NCBI RefSeq assembly: GCF_000426865.1
Contig: NZ_AUGE01000015.1
Location: 1-64,000, forward strand
DNA: 64,000 bases
Source of the DNA: Citrifermentans bremense R1
GTDB lineage: Bacteria > Desulfobacterota > Desulfuromonadia > Geobacterales > Geobacteraceae
Reading direction: 5' to 3'
Shown here: positions 33,745-42,031 of the stretch, one piece after another
Position numbering within the stretch: position 1 is the stretch's first letter
How the letters are laid out: every line of letters starts with the position of its first letter
Notes under the pieces: generated by a model
What the model was told of the DNA's origin: nothing
What the model saw: only the letters and a program-made list of their open reading frames with translations
Databases searched by the model: none
Translations under genes and position numbers: made by a program

Positions 33745-34302
33745 CTATTCGGCCTCAAGCCGTCTAAGCGCCAGGCGTGACGCATCTTTATCGGGCATCT
33801 GCAGGACCGCTTTGCGCAGTTCGTCCCGCGCGTTCGAGGCTTCAAACCGTTTCTTCACGTAGTCTGCGTCTATCTGCTTGGCCTGGCGGTAGGCCTGGTA
33901 GGCTGCGTAAAAACGGTCTTCCCGGTAAAGGGCTACGGCCAGGTTGTAAGCCGCCTTTACCGCGGAGGAATCCAGTTCCAGGGCCTTGCGGAAAGCATGT
34001 TCGGCGTTTTCAAATTGCTTCAGGCGCAGGTAGGCCGCGCCGAGGTTGTTGAAGGTGGTGGCTTGCGGGTCGTAGGAAAGAGACTTCTGGTAGGCCTCGA
34101 TGGCCTGGGGGAGCCGGTTCAAACGGTAGCAGGCGAAGCCCAGCCCGTTCAGGTAGCGGGGGTTTTTGCCGTCGGTTCTTAGTAACTCGCTGTAACGGCT
34201 GAATTCCTGTTCCAGATCCTGCGCTGACGGCTCGCTGTATCCGAGCGCGGAAGAAGAGAACCAGATGGTGAGGAGGAGTGTCATGGCAACTTTGTAAAGC
34301 AT
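33745..34302 (-). CDS. Exported tetratricopeptide-repeat protein
   Basis: A 185-residue precursor. A signal peptide (MLYKVAMTLLLTIWFSSSAL, GYSEP) precedes at least three TPR units: NPRYLNGLGFACYRLNRLPQ, ATTFNNLGAAYLRLKQFENA, AVKAAYNLAVALYREDRFYA. TPR proteins of this kind are protein-interaction scaffolds. AGAGGA lies close before the ATG. It is the first gene of the minus-strand operon with the YidD-like and TPR/TM2-like genes, and overlaps are minimal (1 nt to the next start). Role unknown; an envelope assembly function is inferred from the operon. Confidence 0.82.
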   Translation of the reverse strand: MLYKVAMTLLLTIWFSSSALGYSEPSAQDLEQEFSRYSELLRTDGKNPRYLNGLGFACYRLNRLPQAIEAYQKSLSYDPQATTFNNLGAAYLRLKQFENAEHAFRKALELDSSAVKAAYNLAVALYREDRFYAAYQAYRQAKQIDADYVKKRFEASNARDELRKAVLQMPDKDASRLALRRLEAE

Positions 34303-34524
34303 GTCCTCTTTTACCCCATCCGGACTAATGAGTAAACTTATTTCTCAGGCGCTGCGTCCCCGTCGCCTCCTCTTTCAGGAGACCACCTGGGCGTGGTTCA
34401 GCGCCGCCACCAGGCCCCCCCCGATGATGTTTCCAGCACCGGAGTTTTGGCTTCCAATGGAAGAATTTTGCGGGTAAGGTTAGCCTCCGTTCAAGAACCC
34501 GGTTCCCAATATCAAGGAGGCAAT

Positions 34525-34995
34525 ATGAAAAAGGCGCTGGTGACGTACTATTCGCAGTCGGGGAACACACGCAAGATGGCCCAGCTGATAGCAGACCACC
34601 TCCAGTCCCGCGGCGTTCAGGCCGACCTGATCGCGGTCCAGGACGTGGATATCGACACCCTCCCCTCCTACGACGGCTTCCTGGTCGGCTCCCCCAACTA
34701 CTTCGGGACCATGGCCTGGCCGGTGAAGAAGTTCATCGACGACAGCATCAAGTACTACAAGAAGTTGAACGGGAAGGCGGCGGCCGCTTTCACTTCGGAG
34801 GGGATGATCGGCGGCGGCGGCGACCTGGTGGTCCTCGACATCCTGAAGGCGTTCCTGATTCACGGCTGCGTCGTTCAGGGAATGACCGATGCCGGCCATT
34901 TCGGACCGGTCTCCATCGGCGCGCCCGATGAGCGCATAGAGAAGGAAGTGGCGGTCATGGGCGACGCCTTCTGCTCGCTGCTCAACAGGCCGTAA
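34525..34995 (+). CDS. Flavodoxin-family protein
   Basis: A 156-residue protein with the FMN-phosphate loop YYSQSGNTRKMAQ (9-21), the isoalloxazine-side loop VGSPNYFGTMAWPVKKF (55-71) and the third loop TSEGMIGGGGDLVVLD (89-104). This matches short-chain flavodoxins related to WrbA/NADPH quinone reductases. AAGGAGG lies 4 nt before the ATG. It would carry electrons as FMN semiquinone or reduce quinones; the partner is unknown. It stands alone between two unrelated genes. Confidence 0.88.
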   Translation: MKKALVTYYSQSGNTRKMAQLIADHLQSRGVQADLIAVQDVDIDTLPSYDGFLVGSPNYFGTMAWPVKKFIDDSIKYYKKLNGKAAAAFTSEGMIGGGGDLVVLDILKAFLIHGCVVQGMTDAGHFGPVSIGAPDERIEKEVAVMGDAFCSLLNRP

Positions 34996-35075
34996 CGCCG
35001 GCCGCGCGGTGTCGCACCGTTAACGACATGACAATGGCTTTGCGAAGGTTCATCTGGGAATTCCGGGGAGAAGAG

Positions 35076-35102
35076 TCCCCCCTCCCGCAAGGGGAGGGGG
35101 GG
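35076..35102. repeat. G/C-run palindrome
   Basis: CCCCCCTCCC, a short CGCAA-type loop, then GGGGAGGGGGGG form a near-perfect hairpin. It lies 80 bp after the flavodoxin stop and may serve as its terminator; it is not followed by a T-run. It resembles the other C-run/G-run palindromes in this window. Confidence 0.5.
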
Positions 35103-35203
35103 ATCAAGAGCGGCTTTCCCCGGTGCTTTCCGACGACCCTTTGGGAAGGGGAGCCTTTTTTCGCGGCCATGCAGATGACAAGAGCTAAGAGGAGGAGTAA
35201 CAG

Positions 35204-35536
35204 ATGAGATTTTTAGGCGCGATGACCCTGTCCTTTTTGCTCGCCCTCCCGGCATGGGCGATGGAAAACCCCACCATGATCTGCCCCAAGGGGATCGTCT
35301 CGGACGGCGATTACCAGGTGGAAGTGCTGGCGAAGTGCGGGGAGCCGGCGGCCAAGATACGCAGAGAGGAGAAGCGCTTCGAGAAGGTGCGCGATGGGGG
35401 GAGGGAAAGGACGCTGGCAAGCACGGTGACCATCGATGAATGGACCTTCAACTTCGGCCCCCAGGAATTCCTGCAGCTGGTGGTCATCGAGGACGGCCGG
35501 GTGAAAAGGATCGAGAGCCTGGGGTACGGCTACTGA
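35204..35536 (+). CDS. DUF2845 exported protein
   Basis: A 110-residue precursor. The signal peptide MRFLGAMTLSFLLALPAWAM is followed by MICPKGIVSDGDYQVEVLAK CGEP, then WTFNFGPQEFLQLVVIEDGR and the terminal ESLGYGY. This is the DUF2845 pattern: an exported protein with a conserved Cys pair, CPxG...CGEP, possibly a disulfide. Function is unknown. GGAGGAG lies 8 nt upstream. It appears monocistronic and converges on the glycerate kinase gene with only 11 nt between stops. Confidence 0.88.
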   Translation: MRFLGAMTLSFLLALPAWAMENPTMICPKGIVSDGDYQVEVLAKCGEPAAKIRREEKRFEKVRDGGRERTLASTVTIDEWTFNFGPQEFLQLVVIEDGRVKRIESLGYGY

Positions 35537-35547
35537 GGGGGGCGATT

Positions 35548-36807
35548 TCAGGTTATGAGAACGGCGCGGAAATCGTTGACGTTGGTGAAGGTCGGGCCGG
35601 TGACCAGGGAGTCCCCCAGCGCCTGAAAGAACCCGTGCCCGTCGTTGTCGTCCAGGCTTAGCTTCGGGTTGATCCCCAATTGCCACCCCCTTTGCAGGGA
35701 ATCGGACGAGAGATAGGCGCCCGCTATCTCCTCGCGGCCGTCGACCCCGTCGGTGTCGGCGGCAAGCGCATGGATCCCGTCCGCACCGTTCAAGTCAATC
35801 CCCACTGAAAGCAGGAACTCCACGTTGCGCCCTCCCCTGCCGCTGCCGCGCACCGTCACCGTTGTCTCCCCGCCGGAAAGAAGGACGCAAGGGGGGGCAA
35901 AGGGCTGGCTGCGCCGGGCAACCTGCAAGGCGATAGCCGCCATGACCTTCCCCACGTCCCTCGCCTCCCCCTCGATCCGGTCGCTCAGTATCTGCGCCGC
36001 GACGCCGCGACCGGCCGCCACCTGGGCCGCAGCCTCCAATGCCCGTTGCGGCGTCGCCACCAGCCGGTAATCCTCCTGGCCAAGGTGCGGGTCCCCCGGC
36101 TTCACCGATTCACCAGCCCCGGAAAGAAAGATCTCCAAAAGCGTACCGGGAAGGGGTATGTCGTAGCGGCGGACGATGGCTAGTGCATCGGCGCAGGTGG
36201 TGGCGTCGGCGACGGTCGGCCCGGAGGCGATATCGGCAGGGCTGTCGCCGGGGACATCGGAGATGGCCAGGGTGATTACCCGTGCGGGATGGCAGGCCGC
36301 TGCAAGCCTTCCCCCCTTGATGGCGGAGAGGTGGCGGCGCACGCAGTTGATCTCGCTTATGCTCGCCCCGCAGTTTAAGAGCTGGCGACTCAGCTCCTGT
36401 TTTTGCGCCAGGGTCACTCCCGGAAGGGGAAGCGGGAGCAGCGCGGAGCCGCCGCCGGAGATGAGACAGACCACCAGGTCCTCGGGCGTGAGCCCCCGCA
36501 CCAGTTCGAGCATGCGGGCGGCGGCTGCGCAACCGGACAGGTCGGGGACGGGGTGGGCGGCCGGCACGATCTCGATACGGCGGCAGGGAACCTCGTACCC
36601 GTAGCGGGTGACCACCAGGCCGGCCGCGATCTCCCCCTGCCAGGCTTCCTCGAAGGCGCTGGCCATGGCGGCGGAGGCCTTGCCCGCTCCGATCACCACA
36701 GTTTTACCCGCCGGGGGTGCGGGTAGATGCTTTGGGATGCACTCTTGCGGACGGGCCGAAGCGACTGCGGCTTCGAACATCTGCTGCAGCAGGGCGCGGG
36801 GTTCCAT
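35548..36807 (-). CDS. Glycerate 2-kinase (DUF4147/MOFRL type)
   Basis: A 419-residue cytosolic kinase. The N-terminal DUF4147 domain shows KTVVIGAGKASAAMASAFEE, the DLVVCLISGGGSALLPLPLP phosphate-binding loop and the INCVRRHLSAIKGGRLAAAC segment. The C-terminal MOFRL domain has VLLSGGETTVTVRGSGRGGR NVEFLL and AADTDGVDG. It phosphorylates D-glycerate to 2-phosphoglycerate, linking glyoxylate or serine catabolism to glycolysis. AGGAG lies 5 nt before ATG 36807, which is preferred over an ATG 54 nt upstream. No other glyoxylate gene is nearby. Confidence 0.92.
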   Translation of the reverse strand: MEPRALLQQMFEAAVASARPQECIPKHLPAPPAGKTVVIGAGKASAAMASAFEEAWQGEIAAGLVVTRYGYEVPCRRIEIVPAAHPVPDLSGCAAAARMLELVRGLTPEDLVVCLISGGGSALLPLPLPGVTLAQKQELSRQLLNCGASISEINCVRRHLSAIKGGRLAAACHPARVITLAISDVPGDSPADIASGPTVADATTCADALAIVRRYDIPLPGTLLEIFLSGAGESVKPGDPHLGQEDYRLVATPQRALEAAAQVAAGRGVAAQILSDRIEGEARDVGKVMAAIALQVARRSQPFAPPCVLLSGGETTVTVRGSGRGGRNVEFLLSVGIDLNGADGIHALAADTDGVDGREEIAGAYLSSDSLQRGWQLGINPKLSLDDNDGHGFFQALGDSLVTGPTFTNVNDFRAVLIT

Positions 36808-36904
36808 GGAGACTCCTTTTGGGTTGCAGGTGGGGAAGGGAAAAGGGCTACAGTCTATCACTGTGAGCCCTTTTTCTTAAACCGGAAAAATGCAGCAGCG
36901 CCTT

Positions 36905-37303
36905 TCAGTACCGCCCCTTTCTGATCCAGCCGTGCTTCTCCCCTGCATAAAAATACCCGTGGCAGAGGTAGGGGCCGTTGTTGTAGATGGTCACCGTCTG
37001 CACTTCGCCGCACTCGGGACAGGGAAGGGTCGGCGTTTCGCGCCGGGCGGCCTCCTGCCTCAGGTTCTCGAGCCGGGCGTCCAGGATCTCGATGCGGGCC
37101 AAAAGCTCCCGGTCGAGCAGATGCTCCAGGCACCCCCTCACCCCGCACCTTTGCTCCCCACCGTCCACGGCCACCGGGTGTTCGCATTCGGTGCAACTGC
37201 AGTCCATATCGAGGTTGCCGCAAAGGGCGCAGCGGCTGTCCTTGAACTCAGGCAGCCCGAAGGATCCAGCAGGATGGATGTAGCTGAAGATGGAACGTGG
37301 CAT
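36905..37303 (-). CDS. Zinc-ribbon-like hypothetical protein
   Basis: A 132-residue protein starting MPRSIFSYIHPAGSFGLPEF. It has Cys-rich groups at the N-terminus (CALCG, CSCTEC) and CRGC-type residues (QRCGVRGC), a helical middle (EILDARLENLRQEAARRE) and a C-terminal ribbon CPECGEVQTVTIYNNG. AGGAGG lies 7 nt before ATG 37303. At least two zinc sites are likely. No known family or DNA-binding motif is recognised. It is transcribed alone, divergent from the chemoreceptor gene. Confidence 0.7.
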   Translation of the reverse strand: MPRSIFSYIHPAGSFGLPEFKDSRCALCGNLDMDCSCTECEHPVAVDGGEQRCGVRGCLEHLLDRELLARIEILDARLENLRQEAARRETPTLPCPECGEVQTVTIYNNGPYLCHGYFYAGEKHGWIRKGRY

Positions 37304-37669
37304 CGCTTTTCCTCCTCTCCGGGAAGATGGTATCGGCACCCGCGCCCCGGGCCCCGGCACAACGGTTAAAATCCTGCCATAAAAAAAGAGCAATGCAAAA
37401 GCCTTCCATCCCGCACGATCCCCTCTTTCTTGCGCGTGGTTCCGCGCTCTCCCGGCCATGGCCCCAGGCAAGCGTCAGCGAGAGACTCTTCTGAACTTCG
37501 ATTCAACCTAACTCGTTAAAACTAAAAAATGCCCCTTTTCCATAAAGTAACCGACCGAACTACCGATACCGATGTAACAAACAAACAGGACCATATTTGT
37601 CTTCACCGCGGCGACGATGCGCGCATCTCCCGCCATATAGATATCTCCCCAAAAACGATGGAGGAAGCA

Positions 37670-39292
37670 ATGTTCAAAAACTTGAGTATCGGAACAAAAT
37701 TGGTATTCGCCTTCATAGCTATAGCCATGATCGGCACAGTAGTCGGCTCGGTCGGTGTGATAAAGATAGACCGCATCGCCAAGGACGACGCCACGTTGTA
37801 CAAAGGTGTCACGGTGCCGCTGGAGGACCTGGCCAACATGTCCACTAATTTCCAGCGGGTCCGCATCAACGTCAGGGACGCGGTGGAAGCGGAAAACGAA
37901 CAGGAAGCAAAGGCGGCACTCGATACCATTAAGGATTTGCGCGGCAAGATAGACGGCTCTTCCGAGGCCTATGAGAAAACCATCTCCACGGAGGAGGGGC
38001 GCCGGGACTACAACGATTTCAAGCAGGCCCGCAAGAAGTACGTGGAGCTAACCGATAAGGTGCTCGAGCTGTCGGGCGCGGGAAAGAAGGCTGAGGCGAT
38101 GCATCTGTTGCACGGCGATGCGAAGAAGGCGGCGCTGTTCCAGCAGGATTTGATGAACCGCCTGATGCATGCGAAGACCGACCAGGGGAAAAAGACATCC
38201 GAACATAACTCTGACGTCGCCAGGGCGGCTTCCCTGTTGATGATAATCCTGGTCGTGGCTGGGGTGCTCCTCGCCGTCGCCGGCGGCGTGTTCATCGCCA
38301 GGGCGATCACGGTCCCGCTTAGGACCGCCGTCTCCAAGGCGAACTCCATCGGCGCCGGAGACCTCACGGTGGACATCCAGGCCGATTCCACGGACGAGAC
38401 GGGGCAGTTGCTGGCGACCCTTCGGGCCATGGCCGCAAATCTGCGCGGCATCATGGCAAAGGTCGCCGACACCTCGGACCAGGTGGCGGCGGCCTCCAAC
38501 CAGTTGCACTCAACCTCCGACCAGATAGCGACCGGCGCGGAAGAGGTCGCCTCCCAGGCCGGTACCGTCGCCACCGCAGGCGAGGAGATGTCGGCCACCT
38601 CGAGCGATATCGCCCAGAACTGCCAGCATGCGGCGGAAGGGGCCAGGCGCGCTTCCCAGACGGCGCAAAACGGGGCCGTCGTGGTGGAGAAGACGGTTGC
38701 CGTGATGGGGCAGATAGCCGAGAAGGTGCAGGAGACGGCCAGGACCGTGGAGACGCTGGGAGAACGCAGCGACCAGATCGGCGCCATCATCGGGACCATA
38801 GAGGACATCGCGGACCAGACGAACCTCCTGGCGCTGAACGCCGCCATCGAGGCCGCGCGCGCCGGGGAGCAGGGGCGCGGTTTCGCCGTGGTCGCCGACG
38901 AGGTTCGGGCGCTGGCTGAGCGGACCACCAGGGCCACCAGGGAAATCGGCGAGATGATCAAGGCCATCCAGAACCAGACCAAGGGTGCGGTGATCGCCAT
39001 GGAAGAAGGGGTGGAACAGGTGAAGGCCGGGACCGCGGAAGCGGCCAAGTCGGGAAAGGCGCTGCAGGAGATCCTGGAGCAGATAAACGACGTGGCGATG
39101 CAGATCCACCAGGTGGCTACCGCCGCCGAGGAACAGACCGCGACCACCAGCGAGATCTCCAGCAACATGGTGCAGATAACCGAGGTGGTACAGCAGACCT
39201 CGCAGGGGGCGCACGAGTCGGCGCAAGCGGCGGCAAGGCTCAGCAACAACGCCGACGAACTGCAGCGCATGGTCAGGCAGTTCCGCCTGTGA
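37670..39292 (+). CDS. Methyl-accepting chemotaxis protein with 4-helix-bundle sensor
   Basis: A 540-residue receptor. TM1 ([20 protein letters not shown]), a helical periplasmic domain (about 35-190) of the 4HB_MCP type ([40 protein letters not shown]), TM2 ([20 protein letters not shown]), HAMP ([20 protein letters not shown]) and the signal domain with [20 protein letters not shown] and [20 protein letters not shown]. The C-terminus is VRQFRL, without a CheR-tethering pentapeptide. GGAGG lies 5 nt before ATG 37670. It is a class-typical receptor of unknown ligand and is followed by a strong terminator. Confidence 0.93.
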   Translation: MFKNLSIGTKLVFAFIAIAMIGTVVGSVGVIKIDRIAKDDATLYKGVTVPLEDLANMSTNFQRVRINVRDAVEAENEQEAKAALDTIKDLRGKIDGSSEAYEKTISTEEGRRDYNDFKQARKKYVELTDKVLELSGAGKKAEAMHLLHGDAKKAALFQQDLMNRLMHAKTDQGKKTSEHNSDVARAASLLMIILVVAGVLLAVAGGVFIARAITVPLRTAVSKANSIGAGDLTVDIQADSTDETGQLLATLRAMAANLRGIMAKVADTSDQVAAASNQLHSTSDQIATGAEEVASQAGTVATAGEEMSATSSDIAQNCQHAAEGARRASQTAQNGAVVVEKTVAVMGQIAEKVQETARTVETLGERSDQIGAIIGTIEDIADQTNLLALNAAIEAARAGEQGRGFAVVADEVRALAERTTRATREIGEMIKAIQNQTKGAVIAMEEGVEQVKAGTAEAAKSGKALQEILEQINDVAMQIHQVATAAEEQTATTSEISSNMVQITEVVQQTSQGAHESAQAAARLSNNADELQRMVRQFRL

Positions 39293-39313
39293 CGACTCCC
39301 CGAACCATCAACG

Positions 39314-39340
39314 AGCCGGGCCCCTTGTGGCCCGGCTTTT
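39314..39340 (+). terminator. Terminator of the second chemoreceptor gene
   Basis: AGCCGGGCC and GGCCCGGCT form a 9-bp stem with a 6-nt loop followed by TTTTGGTTCTT, 20 nt after the stop. Confidence 0.8.
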
Positions 39341-39348
39341 GGTTCTTC

Positions 39349-39449
39349 TCGTTCCCAAGGTCCACCTTGGGAACGAAAACCCTGCCGAAGCACAAACTCA
39401 AAGCTGGAGCTTTACGCGCATTGGGTTCCCAAGCTGGAGCTTGGGAACC
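39349..39449. repeat. Pair of long palindromes (GTTCCCAAG...CTTGGGAAC)
   Basis: TCGTTCCCAAGGT-CC-ACCTTGGGAACGA (39349-39376) and GGTTCCCAAGCT-GG-AGCTTGGGAACC (39424-39449) are nearly perfect palindromes with the same GTTCCCAAG/CTTGGGAAC core. Between them lies a shorter AAAGCT-GG-AGCTTT palindrome (39400-39413). No T-run follows, so they are not simple terminators. They look like members of a REP-type dispersed repeat family. Confidence 0.85.
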
Positions 39450-39645
39450 AGAGAAAGACGAACTGCTTGCCACGAAGAATATTTGAGAGAATCCTCTTTC
39501 TCCGACTTCCTCCGTGACCAGCCGTTTTTATTTTAGTTTCGCACTTGTCGCATCGATACGTTATACTGCGGAACGTGCCATTCATGAGAGGCTGCGCGCC
39601 CTCGCCGGCCGCCAGCACAAAACGCCAACGCAGTTTAAGGAAGAT

Positions 39646-40320
39646 ATGCGCATCCTGATCGTCGAGGACGAACAAAAGGCCGCCAACTACCTCAAGAAGG
39701 GGCTCACCGAAAACGGCTTCAGCGTGGACATCGCCAACGACGGCGAGGACGGGCTGCACCTGGCCCTGACCGAGGTGTACAGCCTGATCATCCTCGACGT
39801 GATGCTCCCGATACGCGGCGGATGGTCCATCATCAAGGAACTGCGCGCGGCGGGAAATGACGTCCCGGTCATCTTCCTGTCGGCGCGCGACGAGGTGCAC
39901 GACCGGGTGCACGGCCTAGAGCTTGGGGCCGACGACTACCTGGTGAAACCCTACGCCTTCTCCGAGCTTCTGGCCCGCATCCGCATCATCTTGCGCCGCT
40001 ACCCGCTGCAGCAGTCCGAGTCCATGAAGCTGGCCGACCTGGAGCTGGACCTGATCCGGCACAAGGCACGGCGCGGCGGCCGCTCGCTCGACCTCACCGT
40101 CAAGGAATTCCAACTCCTCGCCCTGATGCTGCACCGGCGCGGAGAGGTCTTGAGCCGCACCACCATCTCCGAGCAGATCTGGGGCATCAACTTCGACACC
40201 GACACCAACGTGGTGGACGTGGCGATCAGAAGGCTCAGGAAGAAGGTCGACGACCCCTTCCCGGTCAAACTCATCCAAACCATCAGAGGAGTAGGCTATG
40301 TCCTCGACGAGACAGCCTGA
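39646..40320 (+). CDS. OmpR-family response regulator (CusR/CopR-like)
   Basis: A 224-residue regulator. The receiver domain (1-115) has VEDEQKA, the phospho-acceptor Asp in [14 protein letters not shown] (about residue 51), FLSARD and [10 protein letters not shown]. The winged-helix domain (about 125-222) has the C-terminal [26 protein letters not shown]. Sequence and pairing with the kinase resemble heavy-metal CusRS/CopRS systems. The ATG 39646 is preferred (GGAAG upstream) although the frame is open further. It overlaps the kinase gene by 23 nt. No copper efflux genes are adjacent, so the target is unknown. Confidence 0.9.
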   Translation: MRILIVEDEQKAANYLKKGLTENGFSVDIANDGEDGLHLALTEVYSLIILDVMLPIRGGWSIIKELRAAGNDVPVIFLSARDEVHDRVHGLELGADDYLVKPYAFSELLARIRIILRRYPLQQSESMKLADLELDLIRHKARRGGRSLDLTVKEFQLLALMLHRRGEVLSRTTISEQIWGINFDTDTNVVDVAIRRLRKKVDDPFPVKLIQTIRGVGYVLDETA

Positions 40321-41734
40321 ACCCCGCCGCTCCACCTCCATCACCGCGCGCCTGGTCGCCTTCTACCTGGTCAGCACCCTTTTGATACTCCTTTGCACCA
40401 ACTGGTTCCAGTTCAAGGCGCTCTCCAAGGACCTCAACTACGAAGACAACGAGTTCGTGGTGGAAAGGATCAACTCGCTGCGCGACATCGTGGCCCGGCA
40501 CCCGGACGCGCTGAGGGACCAGATACCGATCGACAGGCCGGGGCAGCCCGTGCGGCACCTGATCCGGATCCAGGACGCGGAGGGACGCACCCTGCTGGAG
40601 TCGCCGCAGATGTCGGAGTTGGCGGTGGGGCTTTTCCCGCCGGCGGTGACCGCGCAGGAAAACATCGGCCGCAGCACCAAGTACCGCACGTCCAATCACA
40701 GGCGCTACCTCCTGAACGCAGCCTGGGCCCAGAAGGGGGGCGATCCGCACTTCCGGCTGTTGCAGGTGGCGCTGGAGATAACCAATGAAGACGCCCTGAT
40801 TTCCAAGTACCTGCTGCGTACCGTGGCCGCGGTGGCCATAGGGCTGCTGCTCGCTGCGGGGCTCGGGGTCCTCATCGCCCGCCGGGGCTTGAGGCCGCTG
40901 CAGGAGATGGCGGCAAAGGTGGCCCGGATCACCGAGGCCGACCTGCACCAGCGGGTCGGGACGACGACGAGCTGGCCTAAGGAGCTGGACCAGCTGACCG
41001 CGGCTCTCGACGCCATGCTGGCCCGGCTGGAGGAATCCTTCGCGCGGCTGTCGGAGTTTTCGGCAAACCTGGCCCACGAGCTGCGCACGCCGATCAACAA
41101 CCTGCGCGGCGAAGCCGAGGTCGCGCTGTCCCGGGCACGCTCCGAAGAGGAATACCGCCGCATCATCGAGTCGAGCATCGAGGAGTACGAGCGGCTGGCC
41201 CGCATGGTGGGGGACATCCTGTTCCTGGCCCGGCCGGACCGCGCCCACGAAAAGCGCCTGATCGACGCGAGGCAGGCCTTGGAAACGCTGGCGGAGTACT
41301 ACAGCAACGTGGCGGAGGAGCAGCAGACTTCCATCTCGGTGGAGGGGAGCGGCGACATCTGCGTAGACCCCAACCTGTTCCAACGCGCCGTGGGGAACCT
41401 CATCTCGAACGCGCTGCACTACACCCCGAAGTCCGGGCGCATCTCCCTGAAGATCGACCATGAGGAGGGCGGGGCGGTCGCCATCTCCGTCGCCGACAAC
41501 GGCATGGGGGTGGAAGAAGCGGAGCTGCCGCGCGTCTTCGATCGCTTCTACCGCTCGCCGCAGGCCCGCCTGGTGTACAACCAGGGGAGCGGTCTCGGGC
41601 TCGCCATCGTCCGTTCCATCATGACCCTGCATGGCGGCAGCGTCTCTGTCGCCAGCGCTCCCGGGATAGGAACCACCGTCACCCTCCGTTTTGCACCTCC
41701 CCCGCCGGGTGCAGTTGACGCCCTCCCACAATAA
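40298..41734 (+). CDS. Heavy-metal-type sensor histidine kinase (CusS-like)
   Basis: A 478-residue membrane kinase. TM1 ([20 protein letters not shown], about 17-36), a periplasmic sensor (about 40-170), TM2 ([20 protein letters not shown]), HAMP ([20 protein letters not shown]), HisKA with [20 protein letters not shown] (phospho-His in AHELRTP), and HATPase with N box [15 protein letters not shown] and [12 protein letters not shown]. The layout fits heavy-metal sensors. It is translationally coupled to the response regulator. The periplasmic domain lacks a recognisable His/Met-rich copper site, so another signal is possible. Confidence 0.9.
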   Translation: MSSTRQPEPRRSTSITARLVAFYLVSTLLILLCTNWFQFKALSKDLNYEDNEFVVERINSLRDIVARHPDALRDQIPIDRPGQPVRHLIRIQDAEGRTLLESPQMSELAVGLFPPAVTAQENIGRSTKYRTSNHRRYLLNAAWAQKGGDPHFRLLQVALEITNEDALISKYLLRTVAAVAIGLLLAAGLGVLIARRGLRPLQEMAAKVARITEADLHQRVGTTTSWPKELDQLTAALDAMLARLEESFARLSEFSANLAHELRTPINNLRGEAEVALSRARSEEEYRRIIESSIEEYERLARMVGDILFLARPDRAHEKRLIDARQALETLAEYYSNVAEEQQTSISVEGSGDICVDPNLFQRAVGNLISNALHYTPKSGRISLKIDHEEGGAVAISVADNGMGVEEAELPRVFDRFYRSPQARLVYNQGSGLGLAIVRSIMTLHGGSVSVASAPGIGTTVTLRFAPPPPGAVDALPQ

Positions 41735-41777
41735 GAGGGATTGGGGGATTAGCGAGGGCGCGACTGGTTCGGCCAAA

Positions 41778-41885
41778 GGCAAATCCCCCCTGTCCCCCCT
41801 TCGCAAAGGGGGGAACGTTTGTTCTGCTGCAGCGCTTGGTGGGCAACATACTCTCAGGTTCCCGGAATTCCGCGATGACCTCCGC
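41778..41885. repeat. Dispersed repeat A: copy of the DUF559 unit flank without the gene
   Basis: The stretch starts with GGCAAATCCCCCCTGTCC and a CCCCCC-TTCGCAAA-GGGGGG hairpin, and continues with CTGCAGCGCTT, GGGCAA and CCCGGAATT. The same order of blocks occurs at 47120-47220 beside the DUF559 gene. Here no DUF559 gene is attached, so it could be a solo copy or the scar of a lost unit. The hairpin may also terminate transcription of the kinase gene. Confidence 0.75.
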
Positions 41886-42031
41886 AAAACGGGATCATGC
41901 TGCGTCCCTTTTTGAGGGGACGCGAGCTGGCTGCCGGGGGTGTCATACATCTTTTAGAAAGACTTTTCCTCGCAATTTGGCTAGCATGGCCCACTTGAAA
42001 CTGACAACAAGACCGCCGCCACAGGAGCAGC

